64,000 nt of DNA from Isochrysis galbana (taxonomy: Eukaryota > Haptophyta > Isochrysidales > Isochrysidaceae). The stretch covers positions 2,845,419 to 2,909,418 of the forward strand of contig CM030939.1 of the NCBI GenBank assembly GCA_018136815.1, written 5' to 3'. Shown here piece by piece: positions 42,993 to 54,899 of the stretch. Made by a program: the position numbers and the translations under genes. Numbering within the stretch: the stretch's first letter is position 1; the number at the start of each line of letters is the position of its first letter. The notes below the pieces were generated by a model, which was not told where the DNA came from, did not search any database, and worked only from the letters and a program-made list of their open reading frames with translations.

Positions 42993-44886
42993 GCGCAGCT
43001 ATCTTCAGTAAGAATGATTTAAAATGGGAGCTCGACTACCTTCTATATCTTGCTGATGGTGTTGTCTGCCAAGTGAATGTGAAAGGCAGTGGGGCAATTG
43101 TGCTCCAGCACTTCGCGCAGGGTTCACGAGCGCCCTCCTATGTCGAGTCTATCTTGCTTATACTCTTCTTATTTTGCAAGCTGACGAGGCAAGACGAGGG
43201 AAAGTGCAGATGCTCGGAACGAGATAGTTGCGCAAGTTGCGCTCCTCGATCCGGTGTACGTAACCATTTCATGGACTTGCATTGCGCTATCGCTCGACGC
43301 AATACTTCTCGCGTATGCATTGTTGAGGTATTCTCGGCCTCCATGTTCGCCAAGGTTTCGCGCTAGTTCTAGTTCACCAATTGGGTCCCCTTCCCCCCCA
43401 CCCCTGGCGCCCAGCGATTGACTTGTGGCGCGAATCGCCTAGCGCCCCTAGGTCTGTCGCTACGTGCTTCTTCGACCCTCGCCGGCAGATTTCCTATTAG
43501 GAAATACTACTATGAAACTATTCTTACTAATACAACTCAAAACTAAGTTTATACTTGGTTCATCCACGGGGGGGCAAAAATGTGCAACTTGAGGTTCGCT
43601 TTTTAATGCTCTCCCCTTCTATTTTGGTATGTAACTAGCTTTGCCCCTCAACTTTGCCGGTCGGAGGGAAAGCGGCCACCTGCCATTTTACCACCATACC
43701 CCATGGCCCATGGGGTAGGTCGGTCAAACAGGAAACAGGAAACAGGAAACAGGGGCTTTTTAACTATTAGTAAGGGTTGGGCTGCATTTTTGACCGTGGC
43801 GCGATGCCCAATAGAAAACCTCCCGGGGGGGCTACCTGACACGACGAAAATCTTCGCCAAGAAATGGTGCGATTCGCCCCCCCTCTCTCCCCCTCCGTCA
43901 CGCGCACTCACGCTCTACCCGTAAAGAATGGGCGGTCGCGCCCGCGGGGGGATCGGTTCCTTTATATCTAAGCTACATTCGGCATTTGATTCCCGCCCGA
44001 TGCAGCATGCAGCGCCGTGTCGGGCTGCCGACAGTCCGACCACCCCCTGACCCTCTGGCATCATTGCCCGCGCAGCCCACCCAGCACATCACAGCGCGCG
44101 CACGCGGCTACCCTCTACCCTGCTACGCTGGCTACCAGAGGCCCCACCCCGACCATCCCGACCCGCCCCTCGCAGGATTCGCCCTCTCTCGAACTCGGCA
44201 TCGAGCACTAGGCTCAGGTCACCGGCGCGGCCGTCCACGCGTGGCTGACGAGCCTCCGCTTTGAGGCTGCCTACGCGGCCATCCTCTCTCTGACAGTATC
44301 AAAGCGTTTTTCTCTATCCCATCTATCTATCCACAGTAGTCAGTAATCGTATCGCATATTGCATATTGCATATTGCGGGGACGCTTCCACAATCTGCTCA
44401 TCACTCATCACCTCTCTACATCTACTCATACATATGGAAGTATGCTACCCGCTAGCCGTCATTATCTCGCCTTTGCCTTGCTTGCCGTTATTCTTCTCCT
44501 CGAGGGCCATCATTCAGTATTATTGTCATTGTAGAGCTCGTTTGTAGATTGTACTTCATGCAGGCACGACTTGGCCAATGTGTGCATGCTTAGGCACCAG
44601 GCTGCACCGTTACGACATGTCTTCTACTGCTACGCCTTCTTGTGCTTGTAGACGACGGCCGTTATTACCACTACCACCGCTGGATGTGGATGATGAAGAG
44701 GTATGCATTGGCGAGTGATTCTAACGCAAGGAGATAAATGTACGAAATCATATGCAACAAGAGGGGGAAAGGGAAAGGTGTGTGTGAGTGTGAAGATTAG
44801 CATTGCATACAAAAGCTACTAGATCGAGCATCGATGAGAAGGGAATGTGTTGCTCTGTCCTTACTAATTGTCGCTCGCCCATGGTT
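42993..44886. other. Spacer, including a hairpin-ended repeat
   Basis: AACTAAGTTTATACTTGGTT lies near 43542, followed by GGGGGGGCAAAAATGTGCAA. The segment TGCAACTTGAGGTTCGCTTTTT has a near copy at about 47314. 43725-43755 has a GGAAACA triple repeat. No gene seen. Confidence 0.4.
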
Positions 44887-46939
44887 TCAAATAATCGGTT
44901 GAAGCCCCAGCTTTGCGCAAGCCCGCTCATAGGCATCACCGCACACCTTGCGCCCGCAATTCCCGTCTTTTGTGCTGGAGCATTGGTAGTCAGCTTCAAA
45001 GTCCTGAGAGGCAAGGGATCAATCAGGCTTATGGCACATGATAGCGTGTAAGAAGGCGGAAAGGCGTTGGGAATGGGAAAGGATCAATATACGTGTGTGA
45101 GTGTGTGCGTGTATTGCATCGGGTAGCCCGGTCGAGGTCATTACCGATCTGGTCTCATCCTCCAAGGAACCGTCAAAAGACAGAACGTCCTCGTTCTTTT
45201 TTAGAAGGAGTAGCTGCTCTTGCATCAGATAGAGCTTGTACTCAAGCTGAGGGTCCCAGGCCATGAGCGCTTCATTCGTGATCTGCGCAAACGAAACTGA
45301 GAGCTGATGCAATTGTTGCTTCATCTTGTTTAGAGTAGGGACCTACGTGCAAGGGACACCCGCATTGACCACGCAGAATAAGACGCTATTTGACAGGATC
45401 AGCCCATATGACATAGTAGTCATTCAATGGCAATGCAAATACCTGATCGCGCGTGTGTTTTGCAAAACTCACTGGCCGACGTTCGAGAGTCGAGCCCATC
45501 GTATTGCTTGATGCTTCCCACAATCGCATCGGAGGTCGACTTTGGCCGAGTGCGCTGTCCGGTGGCATCGCCGCTTGGCCGTCGCGGCGGTGGTCGCTCA
45601 GCAACGGCCGTGAAGCAAAGCTCGGCACCGTTCGAGGCGAAGCTGATGACAAAATACTACTTTGTGCGAGCTTAGACGACGCAGTCGATCTGGTGAGGGA
45701 AGAGAAGACAAGACGGCATGGTGAGAGAGGTTGAGCAAATGCTGAAGGTGACAACTCACTTTCGTGGCAGCGCCTCACAAGTGCTAGAGATGCATACCCA
45801 TCTAGCATGAGCGGTTCGCGCCTTGAGCTCGAGATGATGGTGGGCGTCGAAGTGTGTGAGGACTGTTTGAGTGGCATTGCGCGCCTCGAGCCCCATATGG
45901 CTGGTGTGGATGCCCGTGGTAGTAAAGCCCCCGAAAGGCTAGACTGGGATGGAGCAATGGCAAGCAGAGAACTCGCTGGAGCAATGGCTAGATTCGGGGT
46001 GAGAGTCTTGCTCAAGCTTTGGAGGCTTTCCGGCCGAATAAGCGACCTTTCCATGTCTCCTACAGGCTTTCGCTCACGGGATACAGCATCAGAAAACGCA
46101 ATATCTGGCAGGATTGAAGTAGCACCTAAACCGGATCGTGGATCGAATGATTGTTGAGGCCTTAGCTGCACAGATGTCGGATTACTACTTGCAGAACCGA
46201 CCTGCGACTGGGACTTGCCGTGATTCTCGTCATTCTCGATGCCGCTGGGAGAATCATGCACAGTAGGATGACATGTGGGCGTATGAGATTGAGGCTGTTT
46301 TGGTTGGTCATCCAACAATTCAACTGCTTTACGATATATCGATGTCTCAACAAGTGCGCGATGACTTGATATCGAACAGCCTTCGTTGTCCAACACCTGC
46401 AACGAGCTTGTACTTGATGGTGATGCAGCAGATACCATTTGTTCGTTCGGGCTTGACACTTGATGGATAGCACCCGAAATGGTATCAGAAGATGTTAAAT
46501 TTTTCGCCTTCATTGCAGGAGCTGCTTCATGCTCTGTCGGTAGAGCCTCACCGTACGCGTGTCCGCTCACTGCGGCGTTCTTGCTGTTTTTCGATGAAGG
46601 CGCACATGCTGTCGAGGTCGTGACGATCGATTGTATTTGATTTGTACTCTGCCCGACACCATAGTTGGAAGCGAGAGCAGCGAGCGTTGATGAGGGCTTG
46701 ACTGGTGTCTGCAGCCTCGGGGCTGAGCCGCACTGCTTCTTCATCGGCCGAAGGAAGTCAAGAGTGCCGTCGTCGCTTTCTGAGCCGCTCTCGCCAAAAT
46801 GCAGCGTTTGTCTGCGCCCAGGCTGCTCAGGACTTTCGCGCATTGTACCGTCGTCTGGCAAACGGCCCTGCTGCTCCTCTGCCGGCTGGCGCATGGCTGA
46901 GCTGAGCGAGAGCGAGAGACATGTTCTGTTGGCAAGCAT
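44887..46939 (-). CDS. Serine-rich, largely disordered protein of unknown function
   Basis: Minus-strand exons 46939-45443, 45342-45145 and 45003-44887 join in phase 0 through introns of 100 and 141 nt (donors GTATTT and GTAATG). The stop is TGA at 44889-44887. About 603 residues from the ATG at 46939; the ATG at 46894 (MRQPAEEQQ) is a good alternative. Exon 1 is Ser/Pro/Thr-rich with no predicted fold. It has an acidic patch near the start (GESGSESDDGTLDF) and several basic SRR/RRAMP-type spots. Exon 2 encodes an amphipathic, coiled-coil-like helix (LNKMKQQLHQLSVSFAQIT, LEYKLYLMQEQLLLLKKNED), and exon 3 a short Cys-containing tail. It may be a scaffold or cell-cycle/kinase substrate; nothing specific supports that. 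The long intact frame and matched splice phases are the evidence that it is a gene. Confidence 0.6.
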
Positions 46940-47860
46940 CGATATGCAAGGCTCACGCAACGGCACGGATCGCAGTGGAAGGAGAGAAGGAGCGAGTGTC
47001 CGAGGGGCAAGGAGCTCGATTAGTGCAAGAAGTGAAGAGGTTTCCCGCGCAAAATCTTCCTTGAATGTCACAATTAGTAGTATAGAAATCTAGAAAAGTA
47101 TGCAGCCCAAGTCGAGTATTTGTTGCCTCCTCCTGTTGACTACAAGTCCATGACATAATAGCATTTGCGTCCGTCCGGCACAAACACCTTCTGCCCCCCT
47201 TGTCCGGGGCACACAAACACTACTTGTTCACCCCTGTCCGATGAGCTATGCACTTGGCACGTTGGCACCCCCCTTGTCCGCTCTCTGTTGTCTGCCCACT
47301 GACATTTAGAAGGTGCAACTCGAGGTTCCCTTTTTTTGTCACACCCTCCCGTCTATTTAGGTATATAATTTTCATTGACCCCTAACTTGGACTCTAACTT
47401 GGACACCCTCCCTTCCATCTCTACGGAGTGCGATTTAACGAGTCGAGGTAGATGGGCACGCACACCCAGTAATCAGCAATAAAATACTACTAGTAAACAA
47501 GTATGGCAATATACTCGCTGGAAGGCGAGAAGTGGGAGAGAATAAGCAACTCGACCATATTCCTCTTGGTCGCCGTGCCCATCATCTTTAAAAAAAATCT
47601 GAAGATTCAGGCTACTACCGCTAGCTATAAAGACCACGCACTCACGGTACCGACTCACGCCATCGCCTATACCCCAGAACATACACTCCCTTTACACTAC
47701 CCCCTTCATTCCTTTGTCTTTGGTATCGGGGGGGGGGGGGGGCGTGCACTACGACGGGCCAAGCGCAAGGGGCGGGCTGGGGCAGACCTGTTGTTGGGTG
47801 TTCCTGTGGCAGACATACGTAAAACGCCTCCTGAACTTTCTTATATTGTCCCCGGGGGCA
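46940..47860. other. Spacer with LINE 3'-end fragment
   Basis: A LINE-type 3' end lies near 47588-47620: an A8 run then TCTGAAGATTCAGGCTAC on the plus strand. Near 47314 is a copy of the TGCAACTCGAGGTTCCC word. A G13 run is at 47730. No gene seen. Confidence 0.45.
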
Positions 47861-47862
47861 AC

Positions 47863-48203
47863 TATTGTTATAGTTTGACCTATGGAGCGTGCCGCGACCG
47901 CTCCCGAGCCCCAGGCGACCCTCGCCACCGCGCCCCACCTGGGACGCCCCATGCCGCCCGAGGCGGCTCGTCAGAAAGCCCTCTCAAAGCCCATCCAGCC
48001 CATCCAAACCACACCCGCGCAAGCGCGCGGGGTGGCGAGCACTGGCACCAAACAGGTTGCAACCATGGCTCTGCGTAGCATGCAGGGGGTCTTGGAGACC
48101 CCCTCCAACAGTGGGAAACCCCCCCACGCCAAGAGCACCTCATGTGGGAGGGCAGCTCAGCTGCCCTCCCCATGGTGGAAACCTCTACCATCAGTGCACC
48201 CAA
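47863..48203 (-). repeat. Repeat family C, copy 3 (shortest)
   Basis: AACTATTGTTATAGTT start, then the same GGAGCGTGCCGCGACC block, ending near CATCAGTGCACCCAACAT where copies 1 and 2 continue. Next to it, 48210-48330 is an AAATTTGGG-patterned block. Confidence 0.65.
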
Positions 48204-48640
48204 CATTAACATTAGGCCCAGGCCAAAATTTCTGCAAATTCTTTTGCAAATTTGGGTCAGATTTTGGCCAATTGCAAATCTCGCAATTTGTCGACAAATT
48301 TGGGTGCCCCACTACAAACTATCAACAAATTTGGGTCGCTCAGCGGGCCCTGTGGTGGTCACTTAGTCGTTAACTAGCACGGATCGCCGTTAGTTGGGGG
48401 CACAGCCGTGGGCAGATGGGCCCCGGAATCGGAATCGGGGTTACCGTCCTCAGCAGGATGAGAGACGGAAATCAAGGGGGCAGACTCGGTTATCGGAACC
48501 GCGTCCGCTGACGAGGGAGTAGTCACAGCGGAGTTTGCGCGCAATGCCGTGGCTACTTACGAGAGGCCGGTGAGACCGCATGGACGCCAGGCAAGACTGG
48601 TCGTCGACGGGATTACTGTTGGCCGGGATGACGGGAGCAA

Positions 48641-49436
48641 CTAGGCTCGAGAAGAGGGGAGCGTCGGCGCTCCGGACGGGGTTGCGACGGCAGTCTCGGC
48701 CGTAGGACGTGCGGGTAGCTGGGCCGCACGGAGGGGGGTCGAGGCTGCTTGCGTGCCCTCAGACTCGGAGGGAAACGCGGTCGGCGGACTGATGGCGTTG
48801 GCGCCAGAAAGGGGAGGGAGCCTAACGGGGTTAGGACCCCCGGCCACGGGGCGTGGCGTAAGTTCGAGAGCGGAAACTGAAGAAGTGGGATCGGACAACT
48901 TGGCATTCGTAGAGGCGGCCCATGGGCCGGAGGAGGAGCTCGGAGCGGAGGTCAAAGCGGAGAGCGGTGGAGCAGAAGGGCGAACTTCGGAAATGGAGGG
49001 GTATGGAGGGACAGGCAACTGAGGTGTCGCGGGGTTGGACCCCCGAGGTCCCGAGGAAGGAGAGCTCGGCTCGCTCGCGGAATGGATCTACGAGCAGCGG
49101 CTCGTCTGACGGAGCGGTGGATGGCGCCGCGGTGTTCGAAGGGTCTTGCAGAGGCTCGGAGGAGCCGCCGGATCCGACGAAGTGGACCCCTTGTGGGCCA
49201 AAAGAGGTTCCCGCTGCTCCCATGGACAGAGGGGGAGCGGGACTGTGAGAGGGCGCGGTCGTAGGCGCCAAGGCGGAATTTGTGCTTGTCGAACACGCGA
49301 TGACTACAGGCTCATAGGCAGAGGGCCGTTCGATCGAGCCGGCAGCTGACGCGGTCGTGGAAGGATCGTTGATTGTTGCTTGCGGGAAGATGTCTGAAAG
49401 GTCATAGTAAGAATCGGGTCTGACAGTGTCTGCCAT
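48641..49436 (-). mobile_element. Possible gag-like part of an LTR-element fossil
   Basis: Two overlapping minus-strand frames rich in Pro, Ser and Ala, the first starting MADTVRPDSYYDLSD. Composition and the neighbouring sequence recall the leader part of the Gypsy element at 60271-64000, but no zinc knuckle or capsid motif is visible. It looks broken; assignment is weak, and a host low-complexity gene is the alternative. Confidence 0.25.
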
Positions 49437-50225
49437 CGAGCGCTACGAGCGATGAGGTAGACTTACGGTCGGAGGGTTGCGACGCGTGGCGTCGGAGAGT
49501 AGGGGCGAGGCTAGCTAGCGAGCTAGTGGAAGAGAGAGAGAATGAGAATGAGAGCTTCTTAGGTCCGAGGTAGACACGGGAGACTACAACACATGGACTC
49601 AAAACGTCCGAGGTCACAGAACCACACACACTAAACCAAACAGGGCGAGAACTAACCACACCTGGACGGACGGCCAGGCGTCGGCACCAGGGCAATTCAG
49701 CTACGCGCAGACATGCGACAGAGGGGTCGGCACAACGAGGGCAGACCTCGCTGGGGAGCTACAACCGATGGACGAGAGAAGACAAAAGACGGTCATGGAA
49801 CATTTGATGACATCGAGAGAAAGTAAGAGAAGAGGCGGTATACCAATCGACGAGACCTTGAGGCTTAAAATAACCCACAGGTTAGAAGTAAAAGTCTGTC
49901 ATAGTATGGAATACGACATCTTCACGACAGCATACTACTGACTACTGGTCGAGAGGCATGATAAAGTTGCGCAAGCCTGCCGAAGCCCTGTCAGAAGGCG
50001 GAAGCCGCGCCTGAGCTCCTCTCGAATCGACAATGAAGCACTCCTCCCGTCTATTTTTGCGTCCCAACTTGGACGATCGACCGCTCGGGTTGAAGAATGC
50101 AACCGTGCTCTAGAGGCTATGTACTCCCACGATGCGCACGTGCACGTGCACAAAGCGCAAGCCTCTACTCTTTTTGAAATGTACTTTTTAGAAGTCCTCC
50201 TGCCGCGCGGCTGCGGCGCGGCGTC
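49437..50225. other. Spacer upstream of CWC25
   Basis: Probably partly LTR-element leader next to the gag-like fragment. TACGACATCTTCACGACAG at 49911 resembles GATATCTTCACGACAG in U1 and U2. Short upstream region of CWC25 follows. No other gene seen. Confidence 0.35.
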
Positions 50226-52305
50226 ATGTCGCTCTCCTTCCTCTCGAAGAAGTCGTTCCACGTGACGAATGTGCGCAACGTGGAGAAGGTGTGGCTGGCG
50301 GAGCAGCAGGAGGCGGAGGAGCAGCGCAAGCTTGAGGAGTGGCGCAAGGCCAGGGAGGAGGAGCGCCAGAAGATGGAGCTCCGTGAGCTGCAGGAGGAGA
50401 CGGGACACGCGTACGCCCGCCTGCCCACCACCCACGGTCCTATGCTGGCTTGCCAGCACACGTATGGGCGCAAGCTCACGCTCTCCGGTGGCCTTCCACA
50501 AATATCTCTGTCCCAGCCTTCACGCCACCTTGATTCTCACCTTCACGCTCCCCTGGAAGACCTGTCACCATTTGTTGCCAGCGCCAACAATTGCCCATGC
50601 TCTCCTGTGGCTGGCTGGATGTGCCATCGCTTTCGTCCGCGCCACTCTTGCAGGAAGAAGGCTTCCGAACGCGTCGACTTCTTGTACGAGCAGCCCATGA
50701 CATCCGCTTCCGAATATCTCTTGGGCAAGGCCGTGGAGGTCAAGCCGGAGGAGTCGGAGGTCAAGCGCGTTGAGCACCTCCCAGGCTCGACATTCCTGTC
50801 CGGACAGGTGCAGCACACTGCCAACGGTGTCGTCTTCCCGCAACTTCCGACAGGAGGTCACTGTACTCAACGATGCTCTAGCCCTGCTGTGGTGCCTCTA
50901 CCGTCTCCACAGTTGATTCCCCACGTGGCACAGAATAATCTGTCAAGTGCTGCTAACGAGGAGTTCAACAAGATGACGAATGATCCGCTCGTGCTGATGC
51001 GGATGAAAGAACAAGAGGCTTTGAAGCGCATCCTCGATAATCCTCTAAAGCTTAAGTGAGGTGGCACACAAGTGCAAGGCGCGGGCTGTCACTACTTCAT
51101 AAAACGAGATCTAACTCCTCTCCACCTTGGCCTGTCGGCGTCTTTCCTTTCTCAATCATGGCACACCTCCTCCACGCACTGGAGATCGCTGGGCCCCAAT
51201 TCCCACTTCTTACGTCCCCGTTGATGTGCGTCGCAACTAGGGCCAGAATTGAACAATCCACTCACACCCGTCTTACAATCTTAGGCAAATCGGCGCAGCG
51301 GCTGCACACCGTGCTGAAGAACCGTCAGTGAGCAAGAAGCACAAGCATAAGAAAGAGAAGAAGCACAAGAAGCACCGGCGCAAGCACGCTCGCAGCCGCA
51401 GTCGTAGCGCATCGTTGAGCGGTAGCGAGCAGGACAACGCGCATTGGGCTGACGAGCGCAGCCGGAGAGACGCACGGCGAAGCCACCGGGATGATGCAAG
51501 TGGCATGCGAGGGCAATGTGCAGAGGGCAGCAAGCGCAAGGAAGATGACCTCCGACGGGATCGGGATAGAGGGTGTACCTTGGAGATAGGTAGAGATCGG
51601 AGTCCGAGCCGCGAACCGCGTAGGGATAGACGTGGGCGAAGCAGGGACAAGGACTGTGGTCGTGACCGAAGTCGCAGTCGAAGCAGGGATGCCGGCAGGG
51701 ATAGAGGGCGCCGCAGCAGTAGCACGGACCGCGAGAGAAAGAGAGTGAGCAGCCTGGGGCTAGAGGTGCACCAAGGATACAGCGTGAGTGGACGCCCGAG
51801 CGATGCTCAAGCTCCATCCACTCGTCCTGGATACGGCCTGCAAGTGTACCGGGGAGGCCACAAGGTGGAGAGTTGCGAGACCATCCAACGCTCTACGGCT
51901 CATGTCGACCACTCGTGTTCGTCAAACCGCCAACCGCTACCCTCTGCGGCGCCCGGATTGGCGCGCACGACCTCGGCAAGCCCCCAGCCGGTGCAGGTTC
52001 CAGGGCGCAGGCGGCACGTACCTCTCTCTGCTGAGGAGCGGGAAAGACGAGCACGCGAAATGGCGAGCGCCGCCCAAGCGCGTGAAGCTCAACGGATGGC
52101 CATTCTAGAGAAGCCGAAAGAGGTGGCGGAGGATGAGGAGCCTCTCGTGGACAAAGCGGAACATCCATCCTTCTTGGACGGCGTGGCGCGTGATGTCTAC
52201 GCCAACACATCGATCGATGCGATCAGCGAACGCATCAATCAATCTAAGCATTACATGCAACGCGGTAGCAGGGCCTCCGCTGAAGGCTTCATGCGCCAAA
52301 GCTGA
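50226..52305 (+). CDS. CWC25: Pre-mRNA splicing factor CWC25 homologue
   Basis: Exons 50226-50410, 50654-50807, 50913-51055 and 51285-52305. Phases match at all three GT-AG introns (243, 105, 229 nt) and the total is exactly 501 codons (500 residues). CWC25 joins the activated spliceosome and is needed for the first catalytic step. Family marks: the N-terminal CIR_N domain (LSFLSKKSFHVTNVRNVEKV, then Glu/Lys-rich helix and ELQEETGH), RVDFLYEQPM with SEYLLGKAVE, LPGSTFLSG, MTNDPLVLMRMKEQEALKRI with LDNPLKLK, a Lys/His-rich run (SKKHKHKKEKKHKKH), an Arg/Ser-rich middle, and the C-terminal LSAEERERRAREMASAA and SFLDGVARDVY blocks. Intron 2 has no stop and a length divisible by three, so its retention would add 35 residues in frame. 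The RS-rich part is longer than in yeast, as in animals and plants. Confidence 0.92.
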
Positions 52306-52768
52306 GGCAAATACCGCAGTAGGGCGATACTCGTACTACTACAAGAAAGCTGAGACTGCCTACTCTACTCGATACAGACTTGTTCATCAGCACTATGGCA
52401 TCACGACAACATGGAAGCCTCACAAACTCCCCTAGTCAAACCAGCTGCCGGAGTCGTCCACTAGCTTGCCAACAGCGATGCAACCGGTTGAGAGATGTGT
52501 ACAGCAGCACCACTGGTCACTTGGAGGTGCACTGCTCAGCGCGTGCCCTATGTTCAATGGCACGAGCATGACGATGGAACGCATGCAGGCTACACTTCCA
52601 TAGAAAATGCAGGGTGGCACGGGCCGTCGACACTCCATGGAGGGTGCATGGCGAGGCTGGAGAGCTAGATGTGGCGCACACGCTCGGTGCACGCGCTACG
52701 CGTGCCCTCGGGGGAAAAAAATCTGGCAGATTCTGGACTAACACCTATAACAAAACTTTATCATATTC
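52306..52768. other. Spacer ending in a LINE 3'-end fragment
   Basis: At 52714-52768 the plus strand reads A7 then TCTGGCAGATTCTGGACTA, the LINE-type end, truncated after about 50 bp and joined to repeat A. No gene seen. Confidence 0.5.
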
Positions 52769-53485
52769 TTACCAACTAAGGTTATACTTGGTTGACCCAT
52801 GGGGGGGCACGAACCTCCCCCCTCTCTCCACTCCTCCCCTGCTGTGGCGGAGCAGTGGTGGTGCATCAGTACTGACATCAGTTTTTTACATCTGTATCAG
52901 TTCACCTCGACAACCTACTTTTATAAGTGGGGGTCAATGGGGGCCTCGCGCCCCCCTCTCTCCATTGCGGACACCCCCCGGGGTGGGCCCGTACATTCAA
53001 CCCCAGCCCCTGCCCTCTGGCAGGGGCAGGGCACTCATCAATACAGCCCAGACCCCTAGTGGGCGCGGGCCGCGAGCCGCACTCCCAGGCCCGCATGGGC
53101 CTGCTCTCGTACTGACTCCCCCCCCATCCCTGGTCGCCAGGCAGACAGGGGCCTCAGGGCGGCACCCAAGGCCAGCGAGGCGAGCGAGGGAGAGGCAGGG
53201 GGGGCCAGGGGCTGAGCCCCAGCCTCCACTGCCCCCTGAGCTGCCCTTGCTGGCCCTCTGGGCGCCCCTGAAGGACCTCTGAGAGCAGGCCATGGCGCGC
53301 CGCATGGCGACGCGCCGCAGGGACCGGGGCGGAAGAGAATGGAACGAGGGAGAGGGGGGGATTTGCACCCCCCCCCGATGGAGTGTGGTGATAAACGAGC
53401 CCCGTTTGCGTTAGCAAACGGGCGAAGGGGGGCGGCTGGCGACAGGAGAGGCGAGAAGAAGGGAGTGGCTCAAGACGTCTCTGTG
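52769..53485 (+). repeat. Repeat family A with an embedded family B copy
   Basis: Starts AACTAAGGTTATACTTGGTT with GACCCATGGGGGGGCACG, a motif shared with 54900 and 59780. From 52912 a family B copy begins (CCTACTTTTATAAGTGGGGG). From 53042 it matches 32668-33105 closely. Short Arg/Pro-rich frames are compositional. Confidence 0.65.
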
Positions 53486-54899
53486 GCAGGTATCGGGGGG
53501 CGCAGACATTTATTTCTTCGAGGACCGCTCGCGGCGCGAGCTGTAAGGGCCGTTCTCCATTTTTGACGAGAGGTTCCTCCCCCCCCCCCCGGTGCTTTTT
53601 CCCGGAGAGTCGGCCGGCGTCGACCGGACCGCCTCAATGGGTTTTCCCTCAATTGAACTTGTGGGGAGTTAGAATGGGAGCCGGGGGCCTGCGAGGGGGG
53701 AGATGTGGAAGGGTGCATAGGAGTATGTATCTGTATCTGTGACAACAGCACGCGCCAAGGTGTACGGGCAGGTGCGCTGAGGGCTGTCGTGTTAGTACCG
53801 GGCTAGTGAGAGTAGTGGTACTAATGCTCAGATAGATTATTATATCAGTTCACCTCGAGCTGACAACTTATGACTTATGTCAGTTGTCAGTTGTTAGCAG
53901 CGCTTGCAGCGGGGAGAAAACAAAACACGCAGTCCCTTTACTTTCTACAGCCAAAGAAAAAAATACGTAAAACCAGCCTATTTGGGGCTCGAACCCGTGC
54001 CTAACCCCCCTCGCCGCCCGTCGCGCGCGCTACGGAGAAAACGGACGCCAAGTTTTACATAATTTTTGGCGTCCCGAAACGAAAGCATTCAACGCGCCGC
54101 ACCTCGCGATGGCGCCGAGGAGCCCCCGCTCGCCGCGGGCAGGCGCACGAGCGAACCTAGTCGCGCTTGCCGGCGTGATGGGCGCAGCACAGGTCGTCGC
54201 ACAGGCACGGGCGTCTGTGGCCCACGCTCGTCGCCCGCCAAGCCTGGCGGCTCCCTGCCACATCCGAGTCCAGGTCCTCATAGTCCATGGGGAATGGGGA
54301 ACCTCAGTGGTGTCAGTCGCAGCCGGTAGCGAGTGGCCAGTTTTTCCACAGCGCGAGCGGCAATGTTCTCGCCAACGAGAGGAGGTCTACCACCCTAGAG
54401 TGAGTAAACTTGCCCTGCCAGATTTTATACAAAAAGCGCGCGGCATTTCGCGAATTTTTACTGAATTTCCCGACTGTTGGCAAGGGGGGTAACACCGCAC
54501 ACTGCATGCACAGAGTCACCTGAGCCGCTAGGGGCCCGTTATCGGACAAGATATGGGCGTTTTGTGGTATTTAGATTTGCAGCAAAGACACCGGCCACTG
54601 ATATCATCAGCTGATATTCTGCTCGCTCGGAGCTTAAAGCCTTTGTTTGAGTGAGGTGATGTCAGTTGATGGACCTCATTGTTGGGCTTGAGCGAAAATA
54701 TGTACTTATTTTTCTACATATTTGGGTGGGCTTTCGGCGATAAGGCTGTGAACATGTTAGACAACTATCTAGATATTAGGCTATCTACTTTCAAAAAGCA
54801 CTTTCTATATCTATCTAGATAGTGCTGAGCCACTATTAGTATCTATCTAGATAGCTGTGGGCGGCAAAGCTAATATTAAGCTATTATTAGGTGCGCGGA
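53486..54899. other. Spacer with palindromes
   Basis: GC-rich to 53760, then AT-richer. 54764-54853 holds three copies of a CTATCTAGATA(G) palindrome. Open frames at 54030-54492 on either strand show no domain. Confidence 0.4.
54764..54853. repeat. Three copies of the palindrome CTATCTAGATAG
   Basis: Near 54764 (last base changed), 54810 and 54842; the second and third are perfect 12-bp palindromes, each extended on the left by TAT. Confidence 0.75.

Noticed and set aside
53972-54003. tRNA-like T-arm GGGTTCGAGCCC on the minus strand
   Set aside because: Only the inner three pairs of the T stem form, and no matching D-arm, anticodon arm or acceptor pairing was found upstream.
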